DNA of 26,723 nt, taken from positions 1 through 26,723 of the forward strand of contig JAAVTG010000313.1 in assembly GCA_011947345.1 (NCBI GenBank). Reading direction: 5' to 3'. Shown here piece by piece: positions 9,520 through 19,460 of this stretch (positions are counted from its first letter, which is position 1; the number at the start of each line of letters is the position of its first letter). The position numbers and the translations under genes were made by a program. This stretch comes from Phytophthora quininea. Lineage: Eukaryota > Oomycota > Peronosporomycetes > Peronosporales > Peronosporaceae. The notes beneath the pieces were generated by a model, which worked only from the letters and a program-made list of their open reading frames with translations, was not told the origin of the DNA and did not search any database.

Positions 9520-10492
9520 CATGCAACCCACTCTTGGTCATTGTCAAGATATCCCAATTGTAACGCTGCGTCCCTAAACGTGGGACATACGATGCCGTTA
9601 ACTGCCCGTATATCCTCGAACGATGTAGGTCCTCTTCGATTGCAGAGCAGTATTCGGAGGAAAAACTTCTCGCCATCCCGGGGGACACATGAACCAATCT
9701 TCCCAGTGCCGCTCTATACTGCTTACGCCGAACCCGCTGCTTCTCGTTCCAAACGAATTCCTTGGGGATGTCTTTGTACAGCATCGTCTTCGCGATCTGG
9801 TTCTCTGGGGCGTCGCTCTGACATAATTCAAAAACCTCGTGAGGTGCGTGTGCGTGCTTCTTTCTAGAATCGCAGTCGGATCTTCCCTTACGTCGAAATG
9901 AATCATATGCTCTCTCTCCAAATGCACGGTAAGTTGCACGACAGAGTGAGTATTCCCTTGAACCGCGTAATTCAGAAGCTGGATGCACGCCTCCACAGGG
10001 GAAATATACCGAGCATCTAAATATCGCAGGATTTCGTTTGGCTCTTCGCTTAGGTGTTGCTCAGACGGACGACCATTGCCCGAATCGACGACGACGATTG
10101 TCATGACGGTCCTATCTGATCCCTTGTACACGTACTTGTAAATATACTTGACCGCGGTGATTCCAGTACAAACCTCTACGTTGATGTGGCAATCGTACTT
10201 CTGAGAGAAGTACGGGTTATAGGGGACCACCCACTTGTTTGCGGTGGCATTATCATACTTCCGCCCTTTGAACTTTAGAACTCCCGCACTCCGCTCGCGG
10301 AGTCTACACTCTAGATATCCATTCACATCCGCCTGAGTCGCCGTATTCAACTTTTTCGGAAAACCTTTGGAGCACTTCCCGTCTTTCATGCAAGTACAAT
10401 TGGGATTCGCGGCGCCACACGGATCATGCATCATACACGTCATCACGGTCTTGTAAAGATCAGGGTTGGTCGTCTCGTCGGGTATTTCGGCG
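9520..10492 (-). pseudogene. Helitron Rep domain, C-terminal part with catalytic tyrosines (broken)
   Basis: Two overlapping minus-strand segments. The first (from about 10492) carries cysteine-rich CMKDGKCSKGFPK, then KYIYKYVYKG near 10150-10120, the paired-tyrosine motif of Helitron Rep nucleases. At an A5 run (9830-9834, plus strand) the frame shifts; a sixth A would join it to DAPENQIAKTMLYKDIPKEF. A further shift between there and about 9650 leads into SFEDIRAVNGIVCPTFRDA, ending EWVA at the nested insertion. The order matches intact Helitron proteins. Confidence 0.8.
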
Positions 10493-11936
10493 GATCCCTC
10501 GCATCAATCACTTCTCGGTCCCGCGGCTTGTCCTGATCATCCAGAATAATCAATATGTGTGCATGCGGCAGACCTCGCTTCTGAAACTCCACAACGTAAA
10601 TCCGCGCACGAACACGGCTCAACACACCGGCGTCCAAATCTGCAAGTAATTCCCGCAACTTCTGGTTCCAGACACGCGCAACGATATCGGGACGGTCCTG
10701 TGCGGTCTGTCCTCCCGACAGCTCACTTGTAGTTTCACTCCACTCTGGGTTGCAAGTCATCGTCATGAAAATATCTGGCTTTCCATACTCGGCCACAATT
10801 GTCATAGAGTCCTTGTAGCATTTGTACATGTATCGGGGGCTACCAGTATAGGTCGCTGGTAGAATCCGCCGCAAGCCGTACTGGTTCAGGAAATGTTTTT
10901 ACTGACGGCCCCCAGAACCCGCGTGGCTCTCCTCATCACGCATCTCAACCTCACTCTCTTTGATGTAGGCGTCTTTCACACCTCTGTACGGGTCCGCGCG
11001 GATCTCTTTCTGGTTATTCGCAACCCACTTTAAACTATCCTGCTCCACTTTAGCTCGTTGATTTACACACCATTGCCGAAAAAGCCGACCACCGAGATGT
11101 AGCACTGATCCATCACCCGGCTTAGGGAACAAACGAAAAGCCGTGAACTCTCGAAGAGACATCTTGGACTCCTCCCGACGTGTCTGGCCGATTGCATAGG
11201 TATCGGTGAAAGACCATCCTAACTCTCCGCTTGGAAAAAGCAACGGGTACTGGAGTGGGTCGTACATCGGGTTCGTCTCGAACAAACGGAGGAGACGCCG
11301 CTGCTTCGTGTAGATGATAAGGTCTCTGTGTTTGTCGAGGTTTCCGTCCTCCACCAGTGTCGCCCCAACCTCAGACACGGTTGGTAAATTTGTTGTGCCA
11401 GGTCGCCTGCGATCGGCGTACAGGTTAAACTGGAGATCCACAATCTCTTTCCCGTCCGCTACCTCTTTCCGAAGGAGTTCTCCAAAATTCAAGAACTGCT
11501 GCCCGAAAGGATTAACTGTTGCTATCATGTGCTCAAGGGTTCCCAGTTTTTCCTGGTCCAAATGAGCAAAAATGCCTTCGCGACGCGCTGCCCGTTTATG
11601 CATATCCGGATCTACGATGTAAATCTGTGCGAACTTCGCCGGTGCTGGTTGGCTTGTGTCGAAGTAGTCGATCGACGGGAGTAGAGAACCGAGATAGTGA
11701 CCCATGGCACCTTGAATCCTGTACGTGTAAATACCGCGCTGCCCCTGCACCGATGTATCCTCTCTCACGCGTTGAATGGCGGAGCTATCACTTCTAGACG
11801 CCCCGATGGAAGTGAAAGCAAACACCTAATTGTACGCACGGATGCGTTCTCTGAACTCCTGCTCTCGATAAAAGCCGTGGAGGTAATTGGGAGCTGCTTT
11901 CAATCCCGGTAGCTGTACCTTTCCCTTCAGACAACA
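10443..11936 (-). pseudogene. Helitron_like_N and HUH nuclease region (with in-frame stops)
   Basis: One reading frame carries SVQGQRGIYTYRIQGAMGHY and ILPATYTGSPRYMYKCYKD, then GLPHAHIL at about 10574-10551. The last contains the HUH (His-Ala-His) metal-binding motif of rolling-circle nucleases. It is interrupted by TAG at 11826-11828 and TAA at 10899-10901 without a change of frame, so these look like base substitutions. Near 10492 a CC on the minus strand should be CCC to continue into the next Rep segment. The frame is the same as that of the N-terminal segment. Confidence 0.85.
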
Positions 11937-12992
11937 TTAGAAAGCAGATTCACCCGGCCATTTCCAGGCCCCACACCAAGCACACTGTATCTGATCTGGA
12001 AGCTTGTGCCGACCGTCTTCAACATTTTTCCCAGACACCTTGGAGTTGCAGAAGCTCTCGTGGTTACACAGTGCGTGACCGCGTCGAGGGCAACGGTTTC
12101 TAACCCGCCTGTTCTCGTTTTCAGCTTCGCGTCGCTCCGCATGCTGTGCCTCCGTTTGGGCGTCATGCCTCTGTCGACGCCGCAATGTATCACGTTCCAG
12201 AGCTGCCTCCCGTTCGTGGTTTTCTTGGAGTATACGCCGAACTTCATGATCGATGCGATTACGTTCACGTTCCGCCTCACGCTTGGCTTCTGTCAGGAGC
12301 GATCGTCGAGCTTCTTGGCTTGCTCGCGCTTCATCCTGGCGACTTGTACGTTCCTCTGCAGTCTCGTCATTGCGCCTAGCCTCCTTATAGACGCGATCAC
12401 GCTCTCGAACTTCCTCCTGCGCCTCCTCGGTTCGATTTGCACGCCGAGCTTCTTGGTACAATCTGTCATGTTCTCTCCTGGTCTGAACTTGGTGTGTTTT
12501 CTTCCTGGCTCGTCGAATCCGCTGCAGCTCTCGATTCCGTGTCCGAGTACGTTCCATCTGAGATGCGGTCATGTTGGCTCTCCGTTTCCGCGCGTTCTCG
12601 GCTTTCTTCGCACGGATCCTCTCCGCTTCGTCTGGTTCAGGTATTACCGCACTTGGTGCAGGAGTTGCCACAGTCACGGGGACAATGTCTCCCACAGACT
12701 CGGCGTAACGTCGTTGATGTTCTGCTGGGTCATCTTCCTCCTGTTTACCTTCTTGATCGCCACTTATGTCGACAGCTGGTGCTTGGACCTCCCGAGTTGT
12801 GATGTGGTCCGCGTTCAACGTTAACGCTTCCAGAGCCTTGTTGAGATTACATCGCCTGCTACTTCGTCTTCGTTGGCGCTTCCGCTTGTCCGCACGATCC
12901 TCAGGTCCGCATGGAGTCGCGTTAACGTGTTCGTTCTCCCGCAACTATTTATCTATGTCCTCGCGCGTCCGCTTGCGCTTGGGTCGCGCCAT
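11937..12992 (-). pseudogene. Helitron protein N-terminus: basic/coiled-coil region and CxxC finger
   Basis: The ATG at 12992 begins MARPKRKRTREDIDK, a basic start plausible for a nuclear DNA-binding protein. Codon 16 is TAG (12945-12947) and the same frame then runs open to 11937. The body is an Arg/Glu-rich, probably coiled-coil segment with repeated motifs such as RRKKTHQVQTRREHDRLY in spirit, followed by CAWCGAWKWPGE, a CxxC half-finger that usually precedes CCxKGKV in Helitron proteins. Here a TAA (11937-11939) falls exactly between the two, and CCLKGKVQLP follows directly. Confidence 0.7.
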
Positions 12993-13500
12993 GGCGTCCT
13001 GTGGACACGAAACAGAGTCACACAGCGCGTTAGACATTACGTCTAAGTACGTCCGCATTTTTATATGCAGGTTGGAGTCTTGATCTTGGATCTTGGATCT
13101 TGTGCGTCGTTTTTGTTGAGTGTGTTTGCATCTGCGTACTGCCTGGCGTGCCAGCTCCCTTTGTAATAAGCCGCAAACATATCCCGCCTACAACATACCC
13201 AAAAATGGGTACGGAGTGGTTTTTGCTGCACCATAAATGGCACCGTCGGCAAGTCCAGGATTGAGCGCCCGGGCAGTGCTGAGAGTCTTCGTGCGATATC
13301 CGTTGCACATCGCTTTTCAGCGGAAGCTCGACATCAACAGGTCGAAAGCTTCGGGTAAATTTGGCCAATAGGCAGGCGCCATAGTGTGCTCTCACTCAGA
13401 GTGGGTGGTGGGCCGCAGCCCCTTAGCACGACACCCCCAGCGCAAGCGCTGGGCCATATACTTCACCCCAACTTCCTCCCAGGAGTCTAGGACTATCTGT
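12993..13500 (-). other. Probable Helitron 5' leader; no gene seen
   Basis: Upstream of the Rep start on the minus strand. It holds three tandem GATCTTG copies at 13082-13102 and a perfect palindrome at 13436-13453. A 121-codon minus-strand frame (13030-13395) has no family resemblance. The element's 5' TC was not identified. Confidence 0.4.
13436..13453. repeat. Perfect palindrome, probable Helitron 5' subterminal hairpin
   Basis: CCCAGCGC (13436-13443), AA, GCGCTGGG (13446-13453). It is an 8-bp perfect stem in a GC-rich context resembling the opposite end of the element. Confidence 0.5.
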
Positions 13501-13656
13501 GCGTAGTGGCTTCGTCTCCACTTCAGTCTAACATGCATACATGCAACGCACCTTTCCGCGCGCGCGCGCTTCTTCTTGAATTTGAGGGCGAATGCCCCAG
13601 TAAATACGAATTGGTGTGGTCCACGTCTCAGGCCGCCTTCGCTCCGCTCGGCAGCG

Positions 13657-13882
13657 ATTGGCTGAAACTCTTTTCGGCGAATGGGCGCCGCCGTCGCTGG
13701 CGCTCGGCAGCCAATGGTAGCGCCGGATCTTGTCCATCGAAACTCGGCGACGGACCGACCGACAAACGGACAGACAGCAAGTCTCTAGTAGCAGTCTAAG
13801 ATTGAGAAGAAACCGACACATCAAGAGACTAGAGAGCTTACTCTATCAGTACTGCGACCTCGTGCCGACCGACTCATTTTCC
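13657..13882 (+). promoter_or_regulatory. Promoter-like region with CCAAT boxes and oomycete initiator
   Basis: An inverted pair ATTGGCTG (13657-13664) and CAGCCAAT (13708-13715) gives two opposed CCAAT boxes in a GC-rich block. At 13873-13882 CTCATTTTCC matches the core of the oomycete initiator. A micro-ORF starts 39 bp downstream. Promoter function is inferred. Confidence 0.4.
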
Positions 13883-13920
13883 ACTGGCAAGATACACCAC
13901 GCTACACCAACTTCGAGCCG

Positions 13921-13971
13921 ATGGTGAATCCACCAGGCGTCGAACCTCCTTACTGGTGGATCTCATCGTGA
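13921..13971 (+). other. 16-codon micro-ORF followed by a strong 5' splice site
   Basis: The ATG at 13921 opens MVNPPGVEPPYWWISS and stops at TGA. A 9-bp inverted repeat (ATCCACCAG at 13928-13936, CTGGTGGAT at 13953-13961) lies inside it. AAG|GTGAGT at 13983-13991 is a good donor site 12 bp after the stop. It could be a truncated first exon of a lost gene or a leader peptide. I do not recognise it. Confidence 0.25.
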
Positions 13972-14107
13972 CTACACAACATAAGGTGAGTGCATGAGCG
14001 TCGCCAGCGCCTCTCCAATACCAAATCGTCCAAAGTTGCATTATGACGAGTCAATTATTCCATGATAATCTTTAGTAAAAGGCGAAAGATTAATGTGCTA
14101 TGAAATT

Positions 14108-14229
14108 AACTTTGCGGACCAGCAAGGTCGCCGGATTTATCGTGGCGTGTTCCACAACAGGGAGCAAATGTGGAGAGCGTGAACAGAGATATCGATGGAT
14201 CGAAAAATATTCTGGACGTGCTTGACTAG
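14108..14229 (+). pseudogene. Possible AP2/ERF-like DNA-binding domain relic
   Basis: The frame from 14108 reads GRRIYRGVFHNREQMWRA, then TGA at 14180-14182, then TEISMDRKIFW. AP2 domains have YRGV, a Trp eleven residues after the Tyr, then WxA and a G/D-K-x-I/V-Y strand. The spacing fits, but the glycine of the usual LGxF element is missing and a stop interrupts the domain. It lies about 120 bp after the GTGAGT donor and could be a second exon of the same dead gene. Only short motif matches support this. Confidence 0.27.
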
Positions 14230-14777
14230 TGTTTCAAAATAGCTTTTCCCAAATAGAGTACTGTTATATCTCATTGTCCCGCAAAGAGTACCACTGTCAG
14301 AACAAGTACCATTCGTTACCTAAAATCGAAATGGGTAAACAGATGCCATCTCTTGCAGTTTCATCACATTTCAAAGGCCCTCGCGTTTGTGCAGCACCGC
14401 AGGGGACGCTCGGCTCGTTTAGCACGCTTTCCTTCCCTGTCCAGCTCGGCCAACCTGAATACCATTAGGGTGATGCTAGCGCGACAGCGGCGTTATATGA
14501 GGGCTTTTTTTTTTTTTTTTGGGGGATTCAGACGGTAATGTCCTCTGTATGACTGCGGGGAAACAGGTGCAAGGCGCGCAGTTCGAAGCTGCTGTGGCTG
14601 GGGGCAGTGCTGGAGTCAAGCTCTTCATATGTACGAAGTGTTAATACTTACATTTCTGTCTATTTTGCTGTTGTATTACCCTGTCAAGAAATCGATCGAC
14701 ATTCTACTAGTGTGATTAGGTGATGGAATTGTCGAGTTGCGAGCAAGTATTGGTAGCGAAAAAGGAAGCAAAGAGAC
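14230..14777. other. No gene recognised; contains a 16-T homopolymer
   Basis: Low-information sequence with T16 at 14505-14520 followed by G5. The run could be a poly-A tail of a minus-strand retroposed sequence, but no body of such an element is recognisable. Confidence 0.4.
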
Positions 14778-15266
14778 CTAGGTTCGCCTCATCAGATTCG
14801 TTGGCGTGTCGGCGACAAGGTCGTTGGCTGTGGCCCAGTTCTCTACACGTTTTACATTTGTAGGTTGACTTGTTGGTCGCTTCCCCGCGCTTGCTATTCG
14901 GCGAGTCATTCGACGGCCTGCTTGCTTATAGTACGGAGAAGGTTTTACAAGTTGAAGGCACGATGCAGTATCATAAACCGGGAGAGCGATACTCTTGTTA
15001 CGAAATGTTTCAGCGTACGTGCTGACTAGGTGGGCAGGATGAAATGCTTTGATTGCATGAGATTGAAGCCCGCGATCGCGTAGAGCTGCAAAAATATGGC
15101 GACAAGCCATTCTCATCTGATCAAACGTGGAGCATGAGCACGAAGGCTCGGAGACGTCTACCTCGCGGCTTAAAGAAGTATTCCCAGGATGCGAAACGCA
15201 GGAAATCGCCTCGTTGGATCTATCGACGAGATATTCACCAATCCTTTCTTTTTCTGCCGTCCATAA
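14778..15266 (-). pseudogene. MULE-type transposase C-terminal fragment with SWIM zinc finger
   Basis: A minus-strand frame is open from 15266 to a stop at 14778-14780, about 162 codons, with no start codon of its own because it opens after a TAG. It reads CSCSTFDQMRMACRHIFAAL, which fits the SWIM zinc-finger pattern CxCx(n)CxH (15142-15096), then FHPAHLVSTYAETF and a basic tail. The HxxWxxxxY-like segment after the finger and the Lys/Arg-rich end are typical of Mutator-like transposases. The catalytic DDE domain, which should lie upstream (above 15.3 kb), is not recognisable. It is probably a decayed copy. Confidence 0.55.
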
Positions 15267-17440
15267 CTATTTAATGTAAGGTGTGAGAATCTTCATGCCC
15301 CATTTCTCGATATCATTCCCCGGTGATTACATCTTTTCATTTCCTCTACAGCTACCGCGTAAAACGCTCTACACAGATCAGCGTAACGAATGCCATTACG
15401 CAGAAGTGCACTATTATCACTTTCGACAAAGTTTGTGCTCCTCCAATTGACCAGCGGCTAATGTATTGATTCTTGAGGATAGCTACATTCGCATTCTTCT
15501 TCCTGAAAATCAAACTCGCCCTCTTCGCTGACGCTCTGACTGTGATTCAGACTGGACTCTGCTTGGATGTCATTAACAGGACTTGATGGGCTACTGTTAC
15601 ACTGGCAAAACTCCTCAGATTGATCGCCTTCGACGGCCACAGATTGTGTTACACAATCGACATGTCCTACACATACTTTAGTACGTCCTTGCCGTAATTG
15701 GTTGCTAAATTTCGCAGTGTCTCAGTATTTTTGCGTGCGAAGTGGCCCCCTGAATAGCCCAGACCGCGTTCTCAAACTCCTGTGTCGAACTCCTAAATGT
15801 CCTCTTCATGTTTCCGATGAGTTGAACCGTGCAATATCTAAGGTTAATGCGAACTCCAGTTTTTGATAGTAGATCTTAGCGGCACTGATAATTTTGCCCC
15901 TATCGCAAAATATAGGACGATCATCGAGCTTGATTCCAGCGTTGAACTATTTTGTCAAAACCAACAATTATTTGATTCACTTTCCACATTCACTAAAGCT
16001 GCTGCCAAGGTTATATTGTGGTTATTGTCATCCCCGCTCGGTCCAAGTTAATTGAAGCTGCAATGGTTGCGGAAATATACTCCGTAGCTTATGCAGTACG
16101 GATCGGCAACGCAAAAGGTGTTTTAAAACACTCGGCCTGGTATGTTGAATGTGTTGCTGCAAAAGCCGCTGATGACAACAGCAATCCGAGAACCATGAAG
16201 ATCCAATTAGACTGTGTGTCTGCCACCGCAGAATTAAAATCAGCGAAGACTCTGTTCGGTTGCACAGCGACGACGATGTCGAAAAATACTTCGAGAAAGA
16301 CCATGCGAGCGAAGGTGGCCGGGCGTGCTATGCGAAATGTTCAAGAAATGGCACGTCGGAATGTATTCGCCTTCGACGATCTGTTCAAGAATAGGCTTCA
16401 ATTGCGAGGACGGACTTCCGATTATCTTGTATATTGCTACTGGCTTATAGCAGCCGTTGTCAGGAAAATGTTGATAAGCTCGAGTCTTCTCCACAAGTCG
16501 CTAGTAGATCCCCAACAACCTCAGCAGGAAAAAAAAAAACTTCATCGCCACAGACAAGAAAACGGCGCTGTAATGACCATTAGCCGAGTTTGAGCACCGA
16601 ACGACCAGCTAGAACAACTAGCAGCTGAGCGTAAATCTGTGTTGGTTAAATTGCAAAACCAGGTTTGGCCCTCGCTGTTGTAATGTTTCCTAGATTTTGG
16701 TAATTGCTGTAGACAGGTTCTCCAGAAGTTGCTGAGATCGGCGATCTGCGCGGTCTGGATAATTGCTGATAGCGAGGTCACTGCAGCACTCTGTCGGGGA
16801 CATCTTTCGGCGAGGTTGCCAGCGACGTTGCCCTCAGAACTCTCAGTCGTCGCCACCGCGTCCGTAGTACGGGCAACTGTACCTAGAGCGTCGGTCACGT
16901 ACGTCGAGGTGATGAATTTGGAAGTCGCAGCTGGGGTCTCGATATCCGCCCCGCCATGCACCTGATCCTCGTTCTGAGCCGCATCCTGCTGCGCCGTCGA
17001 GCAGCTCCAATCAAGGCCGTCCCACTGATCGATCTAAAGTCCTTCATCCAGTAGAGCTTGTACGTGCTGTCAGCGTTGCAGGCGTACGCCCTGACAAACA
17101 TGGTGTAGTCGCCCATGATGTCCTGGAAGTGTTCGGGTCTGCGTGAAGCGTTGTGACATCGTGGAGCCGTCCAAGCCGTCATACGCGCTGTGGTTCTTGG
17201 CAGCCGTATCGCTCGAGTGCAGCTTTTTGTTCATTCAGAGCGCCGGTATGCCCTTGGCGGGGCGCTTCTTGAAGATGGTCGCCAGCATGGAAGACGCGTA
17301 CTACTCGAAGGACGGCTGTTTACCCAAATCTGTAACTAATGGCACTTGTTCTGACACTGGTACTCTTTGCGGGACAGAACATTACTCTATTTGGGAAAAG
17401 CTCTGTTTAAAAACATCTTTACCTAGTATTACCTTTTAGC
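15267..17440. other. Relic zone without a confident gene
   Basis: Several short frames are open, none assignable. Minus 15458-15640 is acidic and Ser-rich (60 codons). Plus 16018-16593 has 191 codons with minus-strand overlaps of similar quality. Minus 17000-17130 reads GDYTMFVRAYACNADSTYKL with GC-rich third positions. Plus 17150-17330 reads YALWFLAAVSLECSFLF with equally host-like codon use. The last two face each other and look like short pieces of real genes, possibly from mobile elements or gene fragments. I could not name either. Confidence 0.4.
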
Positions 17441-17777
17441 ACAGAATTGGATCTCTCAATTTCATACAAACTCAAATCACAATTGCAAGAATCATTTCAT
17501 TTGCCTTTGGAACACCAGACAGCGCCAGACAGCCTAACAGCTCCATAGAATATGCCGGAGTGCGTGATGTGGACGTTTGAGCTTGCCGTGGGTGAAGTAG
17601 GTGTGCTAGTTTAGAATATAGAACTGTCGGTACAAATCTGACTATTTTAGGACCAAAAACGCAATTTTGCGCAAAATGTTGACTTGATGTTTGTATCGAG
17701 TCAACAATTGGTGGTTTTGGGGTGAATTCGCCAGCCGAAGAAGGAACGCTCAAAGGACGGTACTGAGGGAGCTGGCG

Positions 17778-19105
17778 ATGAGTCGCGCCCGAGTGTACTG
17801 CGACGTGAACGAGACGCGCCCGCGCGAGTACTGGGACTACGAGACGCTCAACGTGGCCTGGGGGTACGTCGCTTTCTTGGCCCCATCCCTCTCTATTGGA
17901 CTCGATCCCCCGCGAAATCTTTGATCTTCGGAGGGGGAAAACGCCTCCGTCACTTGGCTGCATGGCCTTCCGGTGGTCGAAGGCGTGTCCGTAGAGGGGA
18001 AGCAGCCTCCCGTTCATAAGGAGAACGGCCGGTTGACTCACTAATGTGATGTGGAAAATGTCCCCCTTTGTTTCGATTAAGTAGCGACCAAGACAACTAC
18101 GAAGTGATCCGCAAGATCGGTCGCGGCAAGTACAGCGAGGTGTTCGAGGGTTACAATGTGGCCAACAACGCCAAGTGCGTGATCAAGATCCTCAAGCCTG
18201 TCAAGAAGAAAAAATCAAGCGGTGGGTTGTCAGAGCGGTATGATGCTGTAAAAAAACTTACATTATTGAGGTGGACACGCAGTGAAATCAAGATCCTGCA
18301 GAACCTGTCCGGCGGTGTCAACATCATCCAGCTGCTAGATGTGGTGCGCGACCCGCAGTCCAAGACGCCCAGTCTGGTCACCGAGTACGTGAACAACACG
18401 GACTTCAAGACGCTGTACCCGACGCTGAGCGACTTCGACATCCGCTACTACATTTTCGAGCTGCTCAAGGCGCTGGACTACTGCCACTCGAACGGCATCA
18501 TGCACCGCGACGTCAAGCCGCACAACGTCATGATTGACCACGAGAAGCGCCAGCTGCGCCTCATCGACTGGGGTCTTGCCGAGTTCTACCATCCTGGACG
18601 CGAGTACAATGTGCGCGTGGCTAGCCGCTACTTCAAAGGGCCGGAGCTGTTGGTGGACATGCAAGAGTACGACTACTCGCTCGACATGTGGAGCCTGGGC
18701 TGCATGTTCGCGGCGATGATCTTCCGCAAGGAGCCGTTTTTCCACGGCCACGATAACTGCGACCAGCTGGTGAAGATTGCCAAGGTGAAGGGCACGGACG
18801 AGCTATTCGACTACCTGACGACGTACGATCTGGAGCTGGATCCGCAGTACGACGGCATCCTCGGCACGCACACGAAGAAGCCGTGGGAAAAGTTTATCAC
18901 ACAAGAAAACAAGCATTTGGTATCTGCAGAGGCCATTGACTTCCTGGACGGCCTGCTGCGTTACGACCACCAAGAGCGACTAACAGCGAAGGAGGCCATG
19001 CAGCACGCCTACTTCCAGCCGGTGCGCGATGCGGCCGAGCAGAAGCTGCGTGGCGGCACACACCACGCGGACGAAATCACTAGCGTGTCCGACTCAAGTG
19101 CGTAA
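17778..19105 (+). CDS. CK2A: Casein kinase 2, catalytic alpha subunit
   Basis: A constitutive Ser/Thr kinase that phosphorylates acidic sites, normally in a tetramer with CK2 beta. Exon 1 (17778-17863) encodes [20 protein letters not shown], the conserved CK2 alpha N-terminus, and ends WG. Intron 1 (17864-18084, GTACGT...TAG) joins to DQDNY. Exon 2 (18085-18221) has the P-loop [11 protein letters not shown] and the KKKK basic cluster. Intron 2 is 18222-18282 (61 nt, GTGGGT...CGCAG). Exon 3 (18283-19105) has [10 protein letters not shown], the CK2-specific DWG ([12 protein letters not shown]) and [11 protein letters not shown]. The A run at 18209-18214 has six bases; seven are needed to read KKKKIKR into EIKIL, and then the model is 348 aa, close to plant CK2 alpha. 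Without splicing the ORF reads through intron 2 as a spurious 20-residue insert. IAKVKGT has Lys where Leu is usual. Confidence 0.95.
18209..18214 (+). other. One-base deficit in A run of the CK2 alpha gene
   Basis: A6 between AAGAAG and TCAAGCG. A seventh A restores the invariant KKKKIKR spelling across the exon 2-exon 3 junction. An essential gene being broken here is less likely than a consensus error. Confidence 0.75.
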
Positions 19106-19460
19106 AGCGCGTCGTGACTGAGACCGCAGCCCCTTTCTTCTGAAGAACTTGAAGATGGAACATAGCTGCATGCATTGTGAGCAGTTTGGTGGTGAAGGCC
19201 TGTCAGTGGTTGGCTCTGCCTCTGACGGGAGCTTGAGGAGAAACGAAGGAGCTGGACCTAGATAAGATCAGCGAGAACATTACATGTCACGACCAGGTCA
19301 AGCGAGTGTGGAGGGATTGCCTGCGCGGGACGCCCAGACTGGATGAGGCAGGGAAGGTTGCCCTCTTTGATTTTTGATGGTGTGGTAGGAGGCGTTAGCG
19401 TGCGTGCAGCGGAGTAACGGTATACGACCCTCATGCATTTTCTTTCATCCAAGTAGCTCT
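19106..19460. other. Convergent intergenic region
   Basis: It separates the 3' ends of CK2 alpha (+) and the RIIa-domain gene (-). No gene or RNA is recognised; short frames only. It must hold both polyadenylation regions. Confidence 0.6.

Larger units (their letters stand above)
6648..13500 (-). mobile_element. Decayed autonomous-type Helitron (right boundary approximate)
   Basis: The minus-strand coding content reads, in order, basic/coiled-coil region, CxxC finger, Helitron_like_N, HUH Rep nuclease and PIF1-like helicase, the RepHel architecture of rolling-circle Helitrons. The 3' end on the minus strand is well marked: a perfect 7-bp GC hairpin (6659-6675), 7 nt, then CTAG (6648-6651) followed by T. 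This fits the CTRR end and A/T target of canonical Helitrons. The 5' TC end could not be fixed; a palindrome at 13436-13453 suggests it lies beyond about 13.45 kb, so the end coordinate is an estimate. The element is inactive: four in-frame stops, several frameshifts and a 756-bp nested insertion. Confidence 0.85.

Noticed and set aside
12006..12824. Plus-strand 272-codon ORF
   Set aside because: Antisense of the Arg/Glu-rich Helitron N-terminus. The composition is a mirror of that repetitive coding and there is no family resemblance.
14505..14520. T16 run as a SINE or retroposon poly-A tail
   Set aside because: No A/B box, no element body and no flanking duplication could be seen on either side.
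16018..16593. Plus-strand 191-codon ORF as a gene
   Set aside because: Open minus-strand frames of similar quality overlap it, codon use is unlike the host genes, and no motif is recognisable. It was kept only as part of the relic zone.
17472..18041. Minus-strand 189-codon ORF over CK2 alpha exon 1 and intron 1
   Set aside because: It overlaps the conserved kinase N-terminus antisense and has no recognisable domain.
18335..18751. Minus-strand 138-codon ORF within CK2 alpha
   Set aside because: Shadow of the kinase catalytic domain, whose motifs are all on the plus strand.
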